Of a DNA stretch of 64,000 bases, positions 18,001 through 25,839 are shown piece by piece (positions within the stretch are counted from its first letter, which is position 1; the number at the start of each line of letters is the position of its first letter). The notes under the pieces were generated by a model. The model was not told where the DNA came from. It saw only the letters and a list, made by a program, of their open reading frames with translations, and made no database searches. Origin of the DNA: Anaerolineaceae bacterium (GTDB lineage Bacteria; Chloroflexota; Anaerolineae; Aggregatilineales; Phototrophicaceae); NCBI GenBank assembly GCA_020634165.1, contig JACKCF010000001.1:992001-1056000 (forward strand), given 5' to 3'. The position numbers and the translations under genes are program-made.

Positions 18001-19185
18001 TACGACTTTGGCCTGACGATGGATGCCTTGCGCGCAGGCGATCTGCCGCTGCTCTTCGCGGAAAATACCAGTCCCGTTTGGATGGCCTGGGCGCTGTGGT
18101 TAGCCGCTTTTACCTGGGCGACCTGGCGCCGCCGTTTATGGGGTGTCATGGGGCTGGCCGTCATGATGATTCTCTGGTGGGGCGTGGCCCTGTTCGCACC
18201 CATCCAGGAAAGCTACGCCATCCTCGGTGCGACCAATCTGGCACTGCTCGCCTATGCCATCCGCAGCGAATGGGATTCCTTTGAAGTGGATCGCTTCCAT
18301 ATGCCCGATGAGCGCAAACCGCACTTGCCAGCCAAACAACCTGCCAGCACGGCTGGACCGACGGAAGTCGTCAGTCCCGTGCATCAACCGCAGCCGGAAC
18401 CAACCCCAGTCGCTGAGACAGATGTCTCGCCAGATAAGACTACCCGTGCTGTGCCAATGACCCAGCAGTTCGCACCCCTCACGGATGAGGAACTGGCGGA
18501 AATGGGTACGCAGCGGCGTTCACCCAGCACCAAGCATATTGAAAGCAAGGACCCGATCATTGACTATGAAGGCAAGGACATCGGTCATATGCCTACCGAA
18601 GTCGATGTGGATGCGGAGCTTGATGTTGTTGACAGAGCAGCACGCCAGACACATGATGTTGTTGAAGACGATCAACTCAAGACCGAACACGACCCTGCTG
18701 GCGTCCGAGGTGCGGATATATCTGACAAAGACACATCGCCGATCCCGCAGGGCACAAAGCAAATCCTGCAGAAAGCTGCTGAAGCCGAACGTGACGAGGC
18801 GGCAACCAATCCATCAGTCACGGACCGCATGCAGTATCCTGATATCGACGAAACAGCATTGCCAGAATTGGATACGACTGATCCTGCAACGGATTTCCCC
18901 GTGATCTCCTTCGATATTGGCAGCCTGGATGATGTAGGTATGCAGACGCGCCCGCCAGGTCCGCCCGATCCAACCCGCAAACGCCCCTCAAATCCAATCA
19001 TTGAGTTTGACCTGGGTGCTGATGAAACGGGCGATGAACCTGGCGAGGAGTCTACAAAGGCAACCGAACCCCGCAACGCGGCTGGGCGGCGTTGGACCAA
19101 AGTTGACTTCGCGCCCAAGCCGAAGGATGATACATCGGACGAGGTGCTCGACGATATAGAGGATGATCTGGACGATACGGAGTAA
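15010..19185 (+). CDS. Giant membrane-embedded Hanks-type Ser/Thr protein kinase
   Basis: A 1391-residue protein. Residues ~8-270 are a PknB-type kinase domain: glycine loop GRGGMADVW (18-26), Lys40 in VAIK, catalytic loop HLDLKPPN (131-138, Asp133), DFG at 151-153, APE at 176-178. The usual Arg of HRD is Leu132, so this is a non-RD kinase that may not need activation-loop phosphorylation. Residues ~380-560 hold alpha-helical HEAT-like segments (IAALRLLTTRSQL; EYAARAIGRI; GALRALGFV). Residues ~573-1090 contain about 15-16 hydrophobic helices. Residues ~1100-1391 are hydrophilic and end strongly acidic (DDIEDDLDDTE). Typical PknB proteins have one TM and PASTA repeats; none are present here. 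A TATAAT lies 66 bp upstream. The YbjN-like gene converges with a two-base gap. Confidence 0.92.
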   Translation: MEIGSVVNGQYTVIEHVGRGGMADVWSARDQRLRRMVAIKTIARNLSPDIDPVALFEREARTIAQMEHPHILPVYDFGEFEGSLYIVMRYMTGGSLEDVLSAGPMDYTEVLQMGGAIAQAMDYAHSNNVIHLDLKPPNILLDSQRMPYLADFGLATALDPEGRARNPGSGTLLYMAPEQLTSETIDRRADIYSFSIMLFHMLTGQLPFDGTAPLAVRQIQYHDEIPDIEEFVPELPPQITEILRAGTLQDPARRPPTFMNIIDQMQDILIGSDGGAIEFEGIPNAENLFQLELPSYDVADSELMEAIDIYSRARHAWAGGQGRFLVSMTHYLLMVQYYMDAEFHDLLVDQSGLEMLLRGALEYDYEVDFWWNKADDKSRRLVSLHTIRSGTTPARIRAFNRLETLPDDEVNPTIPRLVSQALAVERDPLARIAALRLLTTRSQLVKSSQSFQIMTQYRGRMITTMTRMGLLMAPTSVWRDTVYTTEIDQFIADQAMDTDEPAVSEYAARAIGRIRSLAAVQYLAEAQREGRDGALRALGFVRDEAPSLPEGVSAQARFYAWTTNTVRRLSNRPLDLIARFLLVLIAAWIGMGQQVYNTFLTLELFSLQRITNTLGFGMMFGMLAALVVFFSDELSRRLSGFWPWWARLAIFGSVGYFLATVAWYLYQLLFLQYEPPITLAAIAGFGMAFGYIVSALVRLKPWQSVILATIASWLPLYAGYASYYESDWFNVAWGTPVGIALGLVVGVWMYNYRYQNEEKPDRHLTTVSTAFFAIAGAAIAVGIWMIYGSLHDGAVAAAAAGTLGPLSWEGTALLTILPMMLSIVIGYVYPDRRTLAFGGVFLALFTFLYAQYGLTTLANPALAPSSPDTILYFVMGGSFGDHTGMIYTISLPMMFVTALGAYLPFLMRDWWNLVGIPRQFHERSAWLGGVLAYTMAAGVIVSIFALFSIQYDAIWALLWSFWGFLSFIAALAAWRWARWGARAMIVLAVAALIGGFVYDFGLTMDALRAGDLPLLFAENTSPVWMAWALWLAAFTWATWRRRLWGVMGLAVMMILWWGVALFAPIQESYAILGATNLALLAYAIRSEWDSFEVDRFHMPDERKPHLPAKQPASTAGPTEVVSPVHQPQPEPTPVAETDVSPDKTTRAVPMTQQFAPLTDEELAEMGTQRRSPSTKHIESKDPIIDYEGKDIGHMPTEVDVDAELDVVDRAARQTHDVVEDDQLKTEHDPAGVRGADISDKDTSPIPQGTKQILQKAAEAERDEAATNPSVTDRMQYPDIDETALPELDTTDPATDFPVISFDIGSLDDVGMQTRPPGPPDPTRKRPSNPIIEFDLGADETGDEPGEESTKATEPRNAAGRRWTKVDFAPKPKDDTSDEVLDDIEDDLDDTE

Positions 19186-19187
19186 GG

Positions 19188-19646
19188 CTAGGTCTGCGTA
19201 TAAAGCCGTCCGCCGAACTCATTGACGAACTGGTTATCGAGGTCGTCGGCATAACCGGCGATCTGCGAAATAATGAAGTTCGCTTCGTTGGCATCCAGGC
19301 CTGTCAGTGGCCGTTCATTGAAGATATAGACCACATCCTGATAAACGCCGATGGCCGCATTGGTCAGCGACATATTCAGTTCCAGCAGGCGGCGATAGAG
19401 CGCCAACAGATTGTTCATCGGTAGATGGATGATGGGTGCAACCACCTGAAAATATTCGCGTTGATCATGGACTTCGATGTAAATCTCAATCAATGCTGAC
19501 CCATGCTGAAAAGTCCAGCCGTAACCATCGCGCGTACTGATGCGCGCCTGTGCTGGGTCAACCCCGATAGAGGCCAGGATACGCTCGACATTGTTTGCAT
19601 GTTGTTCCAGGCTGGCACTGCGGCCACGTCCTCGGTTGAAAACCAT
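19188..19646 (-). CDS. YbjN / type III secretion chaperone-like domain protein
   Basis: A 152-residue protein with the beta-beta-alpha pattern of YbjN/CesT-like folds: 'VERILASIGVDPAQARISTRDGYGWTFQHGSALIEIYIEVHDQREYFQVVAPI', then a helix 'LLALYRRLLELNMSLTNAAIGVYQDVVYIFNERPL' and a C-terminal helix pair. These domains bind protein partners, and in other bacteria they act as chaperones or stress regulators. ATG 19646 has GGAG eight bases upstream; GTG 19649 is possible. It is the downstream member of a minus-strand pair with the pseudoprotease gene, 25 bases away, and converges on the Ser/Thr kinase. Confidence 0.7.
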   Translation of the reverse strand: MVFNRGRGRSASLEQHANNVERILASIGVDPAQARISTRDGYGWTFQHGSALIEIYIEVHDQREYFQVVAPIIHLPMNNLLALYRRLLELNMSLTNAAIGVYQDVVYIFNERPLTGLDANEANFIISQIAGYADDLDNQFVNEFGGRLYTQT

Positions 19647-19671
19647 CACCCGTTCTCCTGTGTCGATGTGG

Positions 19672-20922
19672 CTAGCGTCGCACCGGTGTCGTCAGATCAT
19701 GACCACAGCGTAAACAGCGACTGTCATAATAGCCGACTTGCGCCTGACAGTTGGTGCAGGGTCGGTGCATATTCTCCTGATACAGCGCTGCCGCATTCGG
19801 TAGCGGGTAGCGCGTGACATTTTCCGCATAAGGCAAGGTGCCGCCGCAGGTCTCGCAGTAAAACGCTCCAAATTGTGGCGCACGACTAACAGCCCCGCAG
19901 TTGGTGCAGTAGATCGTCTTCTGGCCCTGCATCTGCTGCATTTCCTGCGCGTACTGCTCCACACAGCGATACACCTGACTGATGTGCAGCCCATAGGCAT
20001 AGTCATTGGTGCGGCTGGTATTGCGCGTCATCATCCCGACCAGCAAATTATGAGCATCATATACCGGGCCGCCGCCTGCATCCAGCTCGTTGCGATGGAT
20101 CACTGTCGGGAACCAGAGCGTATCGTTTGTGGCGCTGCGCGTATTCCGTCGCTGGCTGCGCAGGCCCTTGCCGCCGTGCATCGTAACGACAATCGGCGCA
20201 TCCGGCTGCAAATAGGGCGAAGGGGAAACTGCCGCCAGATGCTCGACATAGGCGTTGACCTTCACCAGGCTGATATCATACTGTGGGAACGAACGCACGA
20301 CTTCGCCCGCCAGCCGATGTCCACTCATCAGATCAATGCTCAGGCGCGGCTGACTGCCCGTAACCGCCCGCGTGGTCGCCACCAATCCCTCGCGCGTCAC
20401 GAAAAATCCGCTGCCATCGCCCAAAGGCCCACCCAATACGCCAACCACCCGCTGCTGCCCCTGTATCTGCATTGGTCCCTGGCCCATGCCGACCTGCTGA
20501 CTGGCATACGGCGCTGTTGGCAGCGTCCCCGGGGGCATACTGCTGGGCGGTCCAGCATTGTAGCCCTGTGCCGGATACGTAATCGGTGTATTTTGTTGTG
20601 GCGGCGGTGCAGCTTGTGGCATGCTTTGGGGCGGCATAGCAGGTATATTCGCTGGTGGCTGCGCGCTCGGCAACTGCTGCGACAGCCAGTAGCTCAGTCG
20701 CTGCTGAACATCATTGTTCTGTGGGTCGGATTCTGCGGCCTGACGATAGCAATCGACCTTGAAGGGGATGTCATCGCCTGTTTCCGCTAGCCACATGAGG
20801 GTGGTTGCACGTAGGGCGGGGCTGAGTTCTTCCTTGAGGGCGTAGCGCAGCAGCCGACGTGCTTCGTCGCGGTTGCCGTTCTGCACAGCCTGAATGCCCT
20901 GTTCCACAATGCGGATCGCCAT
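19672..20922 (-). CDS. TPR-like / trypsin-fold pseudoprotease / double zinc-ribbon protein
   Basis: A 416-residue protein with three parts. Residues 1-~85 are helical and TPR-like (AVQNGNRDEARRLLRYALKEELSPALRATTLMWLAETGD). A Pro/Gln-rich linker follows (~85-150). Residues ~155-330 read as an HtrA/trypsin fold: 'GDGSGFFVTREGLVATTRAV', 'YDISLVKV', 'LDAGGGPVYDAHNLLVGM'. Compared with the HtrA signatures (TNxHVV, DLAVLKI, GNSGGP) the histidine is Arg and the serine is Gly, so the domain should be proteolytically dead; only the Asp remains. The C-terminus carries two Cys4 zinc ribbons (CTNC..CETC and CTNC..CLRC). It is likely a scaffold or adaptor. It overlaps nothing, lies 25 bases upstream of the YbjN-like gene and faces the kinase gene. 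Confidence 0.8.
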   Translation of the reverse strand: MAIRIVEQGIQAVQNGNRDEARRLLRYALKEELSPALRATTLMWLAETGDDIPFKVDCYRQAAESDPQNNDVQQRLSYWLSQQLPSAQPPANIPAMPPQSMPQAAPPPQQNTPITYPAQGYNAGPPSSMPPGTLPTAPYASQQVGMGQGPMQIQGQQRVVGVLGGPLGDGSGFFVTREGLVATTRAVTGSQPRLSIDLMSGHRLAGEVVRSFPQYDISLVKVNAYVEHLAAVSPSPYLQPDAPIVVTMHGGKGLRSQRRNTRSATNDTLWFPTVIHRNELDAGGGPVYDAHNLLVGMMTRNTSRTNDYAYGLHISQVYRCVEQYAQEMQQMQGQKTIYCTNCGAVSRAPQFGAFYCETCGGTLPYAENVTRYPLPNAAALYQENMHRPCTNCQAQVGYYDSRCLRCGHDLTTPVRR

Positions 20923-21019
20923 AACCCTGCCTGACTTTTTTGCTTACCAGCCTGATTATAAACGATTCCGTCAGCCCTTGCCGAAATCAGTACCGTGCTA
21001 TCAACGTTTCTTATTTTCT

Positions 21020-21250
21020 TTATTGTTCCTGCAATACGAAACGAACGATTCGAGGAACGACAAAGCCGCCAAATGCGATACCCAGGAAAAATCCTGCTAC
21101 GGCCTGTCCAGTACAACCGTAATTAATGCTGTTGCATGGCCATAGAGCAAGCATCAGCTCAATAAAGAGCTTGACCAAAATTGGCACGATAACGAGGATA
21201 ACAATGCTATAGAAAAAGACATATAGGCTTCGGTTTAGGAATCTGTTCAT
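21020..21250 (-). CDS. Small membrane protein (paralogue of its upstream neighbour)
   Basis: A 76-residue protein from ATG 21250 (MNRFLNRSLYVFFYS). Two hydrophobic helices flank a 'PCNSINYGCTG' loop; the second contains GFFLGIAFGGFVVPRIVRFV. Its pattern parallels the next gene (PC...GC loop, then 'FG..FGAFVIP..V'), so the two are tandem paralogues. The in-frame extension upstream to 21364 is Arg/Cys-rich, overlaps the neighbour and looks non-coding. AT-rich, function unknown. Confidence 0.5.
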   Translation of the reverse strand: MNRFLNRSLYVFFYSIVILVIVPILVKLFIELMLALWPCNSINYGCTGQAVAGFFLGIAFGGFVVPRIVRFVLQEQ

Positions 21251-21260
21251 GCATTGAGTC

Positions 21261-21530
21261 TCATGATCGTTTCTTCTTTGCGTAATTCCTATTCTTGCTC
21301 CTGTAATTCCACACAAGAATGCACACCATAGGCGGTATGACAAACGCCCCGAAAATGGGGCCAAAAATAGTTGCTATGACACCATATCCCCAACAGTCCC
21401 AACCCCTACACGGAACAAGTATGGGGCCAACTAGAAACACTCCATATAGAGAAATAGGCACGGACAAAATAGCTGTTACCGCATAGATAGCGGCATAAAG
21501 CCCAATGTCTCTAAATCTGTGCATAGCCAT
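21261..21530 (-). CDS. Small three-helix membrane protein
   Basis: An 89-residue protein from ATG 21530 (ATG 21524 and GTG 21536 are alternatives). Helices: 'DIGLYAAIYAVTAILSVPISLYGVFLVG' and 'GYGVIATIFGPIFGAFVIPPMVCILVW', with 'PCRGWDCWGYG' between, and a Lys/Arg-rich tail (NYRSKNRNYAKKKRS). The stop lies ten bases before the ATG of the smaller paralogue. No family recognised; the region is AT-richer than its surroundings. Confidence 0.55.
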   Translation of the reverse strand: MAMHRFRDIGLYAAIYAVTAILSVPISLYGVFLVGPILVPCRGWDCWGYGVIATIFGPIFGAFVIPPMVCILVWNYRSKNRNYAKKKRS

Positions 21531-21595
21531 GCCCACCGAAACCTGATGACATCAACTATACACACCATACAGGCAAATCACCTCATGATCGCTTG

Positions 21596-21690
21596 ATGTC
21601 CTCTGCGTTAAATTGTTTTCTCTGTGCTCTTAGAGCCTTTGTGGTGATCTTTTTCTTTTACTCAGCACTCGGAACTCAGTCCTCAGCACT
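21596..21690. repeat. Intergenic repeat: half copy of the CACAAAG-type element plus CTCAGCACT motif
   Basis: TCTCTGTGCTCTTAGAGCC and CTTTGTGGTGATC (21620-21651) parallel TCTTTGTGTTCTTTGCGCC and CTTTGTCGTGAAT at 48572-48604. Directly after comes CTCAGCACTCGGAACTCAG followed by TCCTCAGCACT (21661-21690), a short internally repeated sequence. It lies between the small membrane gene and the methyltransferase stop; no promoter or terminator is evident. Confidence 0.5.
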
Positions 21691-22504
21691 ATTTTCCCGC
21701 CACAATCGCGATGAAATCCCCATCAGGCTCGTCGCTGCCCATCAGCGAAGGGTAGATCAGGCAGTGATTGAACTGCCGCAGCAGATGGCGGTACTCGTCA
21801 TCGGTATAGGCCTGATGCATCGAGCTATAGGTCTGTATCGTATCTGACCCGACTTCGGCCACGTAGTGATGCGTCGTCAGAACCCCCAGATCAAGGCGGT
21901 TTTCAATCAGGCACAGATACGGCTTATCAGAGAACAGGCCGCCATTCGATGTGAACCACGTTGGAGGCTCAACAGTGGGTTTCGCCAGCGAGGCAAATCG
22001 GCTGACTTCCAGCAGCAGCTTGCCGCCCTGTTTCAGCGCCAGATACGCCTTGTCGATAATTGCCTGCGCTTCTTCCGGCGAGAACGCATTCAGTTCGCCA
22101 AAAATCAGCATCACCAGATCATAGTCGCTGCCGAAGTCGATTTTTCGCAGGTCGCCCAGATGGAATGTGCCTTCATGATTGGCTTTGGCATACTCAATCG
22201 ACGCAGGCCCAAAGTCGTAGCCTGTGCAGGTGTGGCCGAGCTTGGTCAGACGGTCCGTGTAGAAGCCAGGACCGCAGCCCAGGTCGAGGATGGTCGCTGG
22301 CTGGCCCTTCAGCACCTTGCCATGAATCCAGCGCACATGCTGGTCGATGATGTTGCTGCGGCGGCTGGCGGCATCGTGATCCTGCGAGAGATGCTCACGC
22401 AGCATCCTCCGGCTGAAATCCGGCTCATCCCAGGGAATTTTCGTCCATTCATGGACCGTTTCGTTACGCTTCAGCAGAAAATCTAGCAAAGTGGCGTTTT
22501 CCAC
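21689..22504 (-). CDS. Class I SAM-dependent methyltransferase
   Basis: A 271-residue protein. The SAM-binding motif I is 'ILDLGCGPGFYTDRL', followed by the acidic strand end 'GYDFGPASIEYAKAN', motif 'FHLGDLRKIDFGSDYDLVMLIFGELNAFS' and 'LKQGGKLLLEVS'. An N-terminal helical region (HEWTKIPWDEPDFSRRMLREHL) probably covers the substrate; the substrate is unknown. GTG 22504 has AAGGAAG seven bases upstream (complement of 22512-22518) and is preferred over the TTG at 22531, which would place that ribosome site inside the gene. Confidence 0.85.
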   Translation of the reverse strand: MENATLLDFLLKRNETVHEWTKIPWDEPDFSRRMLREHLSQDHDAASRRSNIIDQHVRWIHGKVLKGQPATILDLGCGPGFYTDRLTKLGHTCTGYDFGPASIEYAKANHEGTFHLGDLRKIDFGSDYDLVMLIFGELNAFSPEEAQAIIDKAYLALKQGGKLLLEVSRFASLAKPTVEPPTWFTSNGGLFSDKPYLCLIENRLDLGVLTTHHYVAEVGSDTIQTYSSMHQAYTDDEYRHLLRQFNHCLIYPSLMGSDEPDGDFIAIVAGK

Positions 22505-22648
22505 AGAAAAAGCTTCCTTTATAGTGATCAAAAATAATCGGAAGCCTATTATGGCACAACGATAAAGGGTTCTGAGAGGTCACAAAGGTCATATAAAAGT
22601 GATGACAGCTAAAAATGCTAGCGCGCTGAATGCTGAATCTCGTTGGCA

Positions 22649-23359
22649 TTACTCAGTTGCTATATCAAAGCTAAATGGATTTTGTTCACTAGGTATAGAT
22701 GGGTCTACTGGATAATACGGTGTCATTCGAGTTAGATTGAAAGGCCATCTTCTTTCGTATCCTTCACGACCTTGGGGTGGGAAATAGATCATTCTACTTA
22801 TAAGACCAAATGAGGCTTCATCACCATATTGTGTGAACACATCTGCGACTATTCCATGCATAAACCAAAAGACAAGTCTACTTTTATCCGTCCATCCCCA
22901 AGTAACTATGTCAGGTGCTCCTATATCATCAACTAAATCATCAATATAGAAGTACTCAGGTCTTTGAAGAATATCTACATCGATAACTGTAATAACTCCG
23001 TCCTGAAGGCAGATGTCAATTCGACGTGGTGCCTGCAACTCGACACTTTTTGCCGTTGATTCACGCCACCGATACCCGATGGAATTCGATAACGATCCTT
23101 CATTAGGAAAAGCTATCTCGTAGCGTCCAAACTGCGCTAGATAATTTTCCAGATCACTTTGACTACTTAGCCCGATTGTTATCTCCTCCCATGTTGAACC
23201 ATTTTCGACGTCACGGAAGTAGGGACAGATAAGCTCAGGCCCTCCAAACCTGGGAGGTGGGAAGATGACAGGCGTTGGTGTTAGCTGAGCACTTGATGGT
23301 ACTTGCTGTAGGAGAGCGTATATTGTCAATACCAGCAAATTACATATATGCTTTTTCAT
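22649..23359 (-). CDS. Secreted protein of unknown function
   Basis: A 236-residue protein with a signal peptide (MKKHICNLLVLTIYALLQQVPSSAQ) and a short TPTP linker. The mature part has 'ITIGLSSQSDLENYLAQFG', 'RIDICLQDGVITVIDVDI', 'YFYIDDLVDDIGAPDIVTWGW' and 'RLVFWFMHGIVADVFTQYG', which read as a compact alpha/beta domain. No family is recognised. It is visibly AT-richer than neighbouring genes, like the 21.0-21.5 kb genes, suggesting acquired or lineage-specific DNA. It ends 22 bases downstream of the DUF3048 gene's stop on the same strand. Confidence 0.6.
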   Translation of the reverse strand: MKKHICNLLVLTIYALLQQVPSSAQLTPTPVIFPPPRFGGPELICPYFRDVENGSTWEEITIGLSSQSDLENYLAQFGRYEIAFPNEGSLSNSIGYRWRESTAKSVELQAPRRIDICLQDGVITVIDVDILQRPEYFYIDDLVDDIGAPDIVTWGWTDKSRLVFWFMHGIVADVFTQYGDEASFGLISRMIYFPPQGREGYERRWPFNLTRMTPYYPVDPSIPSEQNPFSFDIATE

Positions 23360-23380
23360 CTGCTTTTATCTCATACTTTC

Positions 23381-24580
23381 CTATTCAATGTGAGTCCACT
23401 CCGTGTCCGGGTCCATTTGTTCCGGCAGGGGCAGTAGCTGAAACCATGTATTCCCCGGCTTCAGGTAGATAATGTCGCCCTCGTTCGTCTGGAATGTCAT
23501 CAGCTCATCACGCGACGGGCGCAGCCAGCGACCTTCATAGCGCACGCCATCGCGCAGAATGACCGCGTCGCCCTCTGGCCAGACAGTGATTTGTACGCTC
23601 CAGTGAATCGTATCCTGCCACTGGCTTTCCACGATGTCCGTCAAATAGTGTCCGGCGTAGATCAGCACCACATTGGCCGCACTGATCTGCTCCTCGGTGT
23701 TGGCATCATAATGTGGCTGACCATCACTGCTGCGATAGTATCGGCCTGTTTGCGGGTCATAATGCCACTCGACAAAGGTCGTGCGGTAGCGAATCTGGGC
23801 ATAGATGCCGCTGCCATCGGGTTGGCCCTGCGGCTGCTCATGAAAGGCCATGCCGTGCAGGTCCGGCGTCTGATTGTTGCCATCGGCTTCTGCAAGCTGC
23901 CACAGCGCTTCCAGGTTGGCGAACAGGTTATGCGGAATCGGAATCTCAGGATCACGGAAAAAATACGGCGGTCCATAGAGTACACCTTTGTAAGCCCGCT
24001 CAACGAAGTCCGATGGCGGCACATACCCCGCCGGACCAATGGCATTGGCTTCTTCATAGCACTGCTCGGTATCTTCGCGGGTGGCACACAAATTGGCGAC
24101 CACCTGCTCCGAGCCGTATATGCGCTTATCTACGCCGATGCTCGCGCCAGCAAACGCCAGCAAACCCTGATACATTGGCACTAGTTCGTAGTCAATCAGC
24201 CGTGCGCTGCGGATACTGCCGACACGCTGCGGCGCCTGACTGTAAAACACCGCCGAAAATCGGGTTATGCCGGCCTCGGTATAGTGCTCAAAGGCTAAAT
24301 CCGCCTGACCGATGCCCGACTGTGGCCGCACCAGTGCTGGCGAGTTGCTGATCTTGATGACGATAGGCCGCCGATGCAGCACTGCCGGATCATCGACCGC
24401 CAGCCCCGTCAGTGGATTGATATTCTCGCCGTATTCAATTGGGCCAATAGCACCATCGACAGGTGCAATCTCAGCAGGTAGGGTAGGCGTCTGGGCCTGG
24501 CTGCTGACCTGTAAACAGGCGACCAGCAGCACGGCTGGAATGAGTGTGAGAGCGCGTCGCAACCACTGACTGCGTTTCAT
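23381..24580 (-). CDS. DUF3048 (YerB-like) putative lipoprotein
   Basis: A 399-residue exported protein. The N-terminus KRSQWLRRALTLIPAVLLVAC has a lipobox-like LVAC, so it is probably membrane-anchored. DUF3048 features follow: 'NPLTGLAVDDPAVLHRRPIVIKISNSPALVRPQSGIGQADLAFEHYTEAGITRFSAVFYSQAPQRVGSIRSARLID' and the C-terminal half 'YRTTFVEWHYDPQTGRYYRSSDGQPH', 'VVLIYAGHY', ending with 'GNTWFQLLP'. The family is common in Firmicutes and Chloroflexota; its biochemical role is not established. ATG 24580 has GAGG seven bases upstream; the upstream ATG (24601) lacks one. Confidence 0.85.
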   Translation of the reverse strand: MKRSQWLRRALTLIPAVLLVACLQVSSQAQTPTLPAEIAPVDGAIGPIEYGENINPLTGLAVDDPAVLHRRPIVIKISNSPALVRPQSGIGQADLAFEHYTEAGITRFSAVFYSQAPQRVGSIRSARLIDYELVPMYQGLLAFAGASIGVDKRIYGSEQVVANLCATREDTEQCYEEANAIGPAGYVPPSDFVERAYKGVLYGPPYFFRDPEIPIPHNLFANLEALWQLAEADGNNQTPDLHGMAFHEQPQGQPDGSGIYAQIRYRTTFVEWHYDPQTGRYYRSSDGQPHYDANTEEQISAANVVLIYAGHYLTDIVESQWQDTIHWSVQITVWPEGDAVILRDGVRYEGRWLRPSRDELMTFQTNEGDIIYLKPGNTWFQLLPLPEQMDPDTEWTHIE

Positions 24581-24888
24581 AGACTGCCTCGTTCGATACA
24601 TTGTCCATATATCAATTGTTCAGCTTACAAACTTGCCTTAGAATGTTAAAAGGTGGTATGCAAAACACCCTGTGTATACGACCATAATCGTCACGCCGAG
24701 CAGTTGCGTCAATGGTTGGGGCCATTTGACCTTTGTTGACGCGACTCAGGCGTGACTATATAATCGAATTTACGTTTGTCCGATAGTACGAACGCATAAT
24801 GGGCGTCAGATTGTCTCATCAGCAACGGGTTATCCCCCGATTGTCGACATTGCCCGCGTGAACCTAATCCTGTTATCAGGGGTCCTAT
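24581..24888. other. Divergent 308-bp intergenic region with promoter
   Basis: Separates the minus-strand DUF3048 gene from the plus-strand signalling run. It contains the promoter at 24736-24764 and about 120 bp of 5' leader before the DUF4388 gene. No ORF, tRNA or riboswitch-like structure was recognised in the leader. Confidence 0.5.
24736..24764 (+). promoter_or_regulatory. Consensus-like sigma70 promoter of the DUF4388/GTPase run
   Basis: TTGACG (24736-24741), 17-bp spacer, TATAAT (24759-24764). This is one of the two best promoter matches in the window and sits about 125 bp before the DUF4388 start codon. Confidence 0.75.
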
Positions 24889-25755
24889 ATGCCGCTGCAA
24901 GGGAACATTCAAGACTTTAGTACGACCCAACTACTCAACTTGATGAATTTATCGCGCCGTACCGGCACGTTGACGATCTTTGAAGGTATTCCGACCGAAG
25001 AACTCGACGCGATGAAGAAGCCCAAGACCGTGCCAGGTAAACCAAAAGCCCAGGTTGCGTTCAGCAAGGGTAAACTGGTTTATGCCGCGCTCGCCGGGCA
25101 GGATAGTGGCCTGGTTGCCATCCTGAATAAGGCGGGCAAGCTCAATAATGAGCAAACGCGCGTACTGAAAGCGCGTGCCGAAAATATGCCTGACAAAGCC
25201 CTGGCTATGCGCCTGATCGGTGCCCGTTACGTCACCCAGGCGGATATCGTCAACTGCATCAAGCAGCACATCCTCGATGTGGTCTATAACCTCATGGTCT
25301 GGACCGAGGGGCCGTTCCGCTTTGATGATAATAAGCTGCCCGGTCGTAACAGCATCCTGGTTCCGATTGATCTGGAACCGGTCATCATCGAAGGCGCCAA
25401 GCGCATCCGCGATGAAGAAGAAATCAACAAGTTCATTCCCAGCCTGGATGTCTCCCTGCGCTTCCCGGAAAATGCGAAAGACAAGTTCAAAGGCGTCCAT
25501 CTGGAAGTTGATCAGTGGAAAGTGGTCTCTTACGTCAATCCTAAGAACCCACTGCGCCTGATTATGAAGAAGCTCAATATGTCCGAGATGCAGATCAAGA
25601 AGATCGTCTTCGTGCTGCATCAGGCTGGCCTGATCGAAGTGGTCCAGGCACAGGCGGCCCCGGTTGGCCCAACATCCCGCCGTGCAGCGCGTCGCCAAAA
25701 GCAGCCCGATAAAAAGGTTGTCCTGAGTTTGATCGATAAGCTGAAATCGCTATAA
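24889..25755 (+). CDS. DUF4388 (PatA N-terminal-like) signalling protein
   Basis: A 288-residue soluble protein opening with the DUF4388 signature 'MPLQGNIQDFSTTQLLNLMNLSRRTGTLTIFEG', followed by 'AQVAFSKGKLVYAAL' and 'GPFRFDDNKLP'. DUF4388 modules occur in PatA-like response regulators and next to small GTPases, where they probably mediate protein contacts. The C-terminal third (VDQWKVVSYVNPKNPLRLIMKKLNMSEMQIKKIVFVLHQAGLIEVVQ) looks like a winged helix and ends in a basic tail. AGGGG precedes the ATG. An Rup/MglA-type GTPase follows 84 bases downstream and is the likely functional partner (inference from association). Confidence 0.85.
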   Translation: MPLQGNIQDFSTTQLLNLMNLSRRTGTLTIFEGIPTEELDAMKKPKTVPGKPKAQVAFSKGKLVYAALAGQDSGLVAILNKAGKLNNEQTRVLKARAENMPDKALAMRLIGARYVTQADIVNCIKQHILDVVYNLMVWTEGPFRFDDNKLPGRNSILVPIDLEPVIIEGAKRIRDEEEINKFIPSLDVSLRFPENAKDKFKGVHLEVDQWKVVSYVNPKNPLRLIMKKLNMSEMQIKKIVFVLHQAGLIEVVQAQAAPVGPTSRRAARRQKQPDKKVVLSLIDKLKSL

Positions 25756-25839
25756 ACTATACGTGCCAGGCCGACTTTATGGCCGCAACGTATGCTGAGT
25801 CTTTATCCTGGTATTATCTGACGAGAGAAGCACGAGATC

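Noticed and set aside
24949..25698. A 249-codon minus-strand frame opposite the DUF4388 gene
   Set aside because: Complement of a strongly supported coding sequence.
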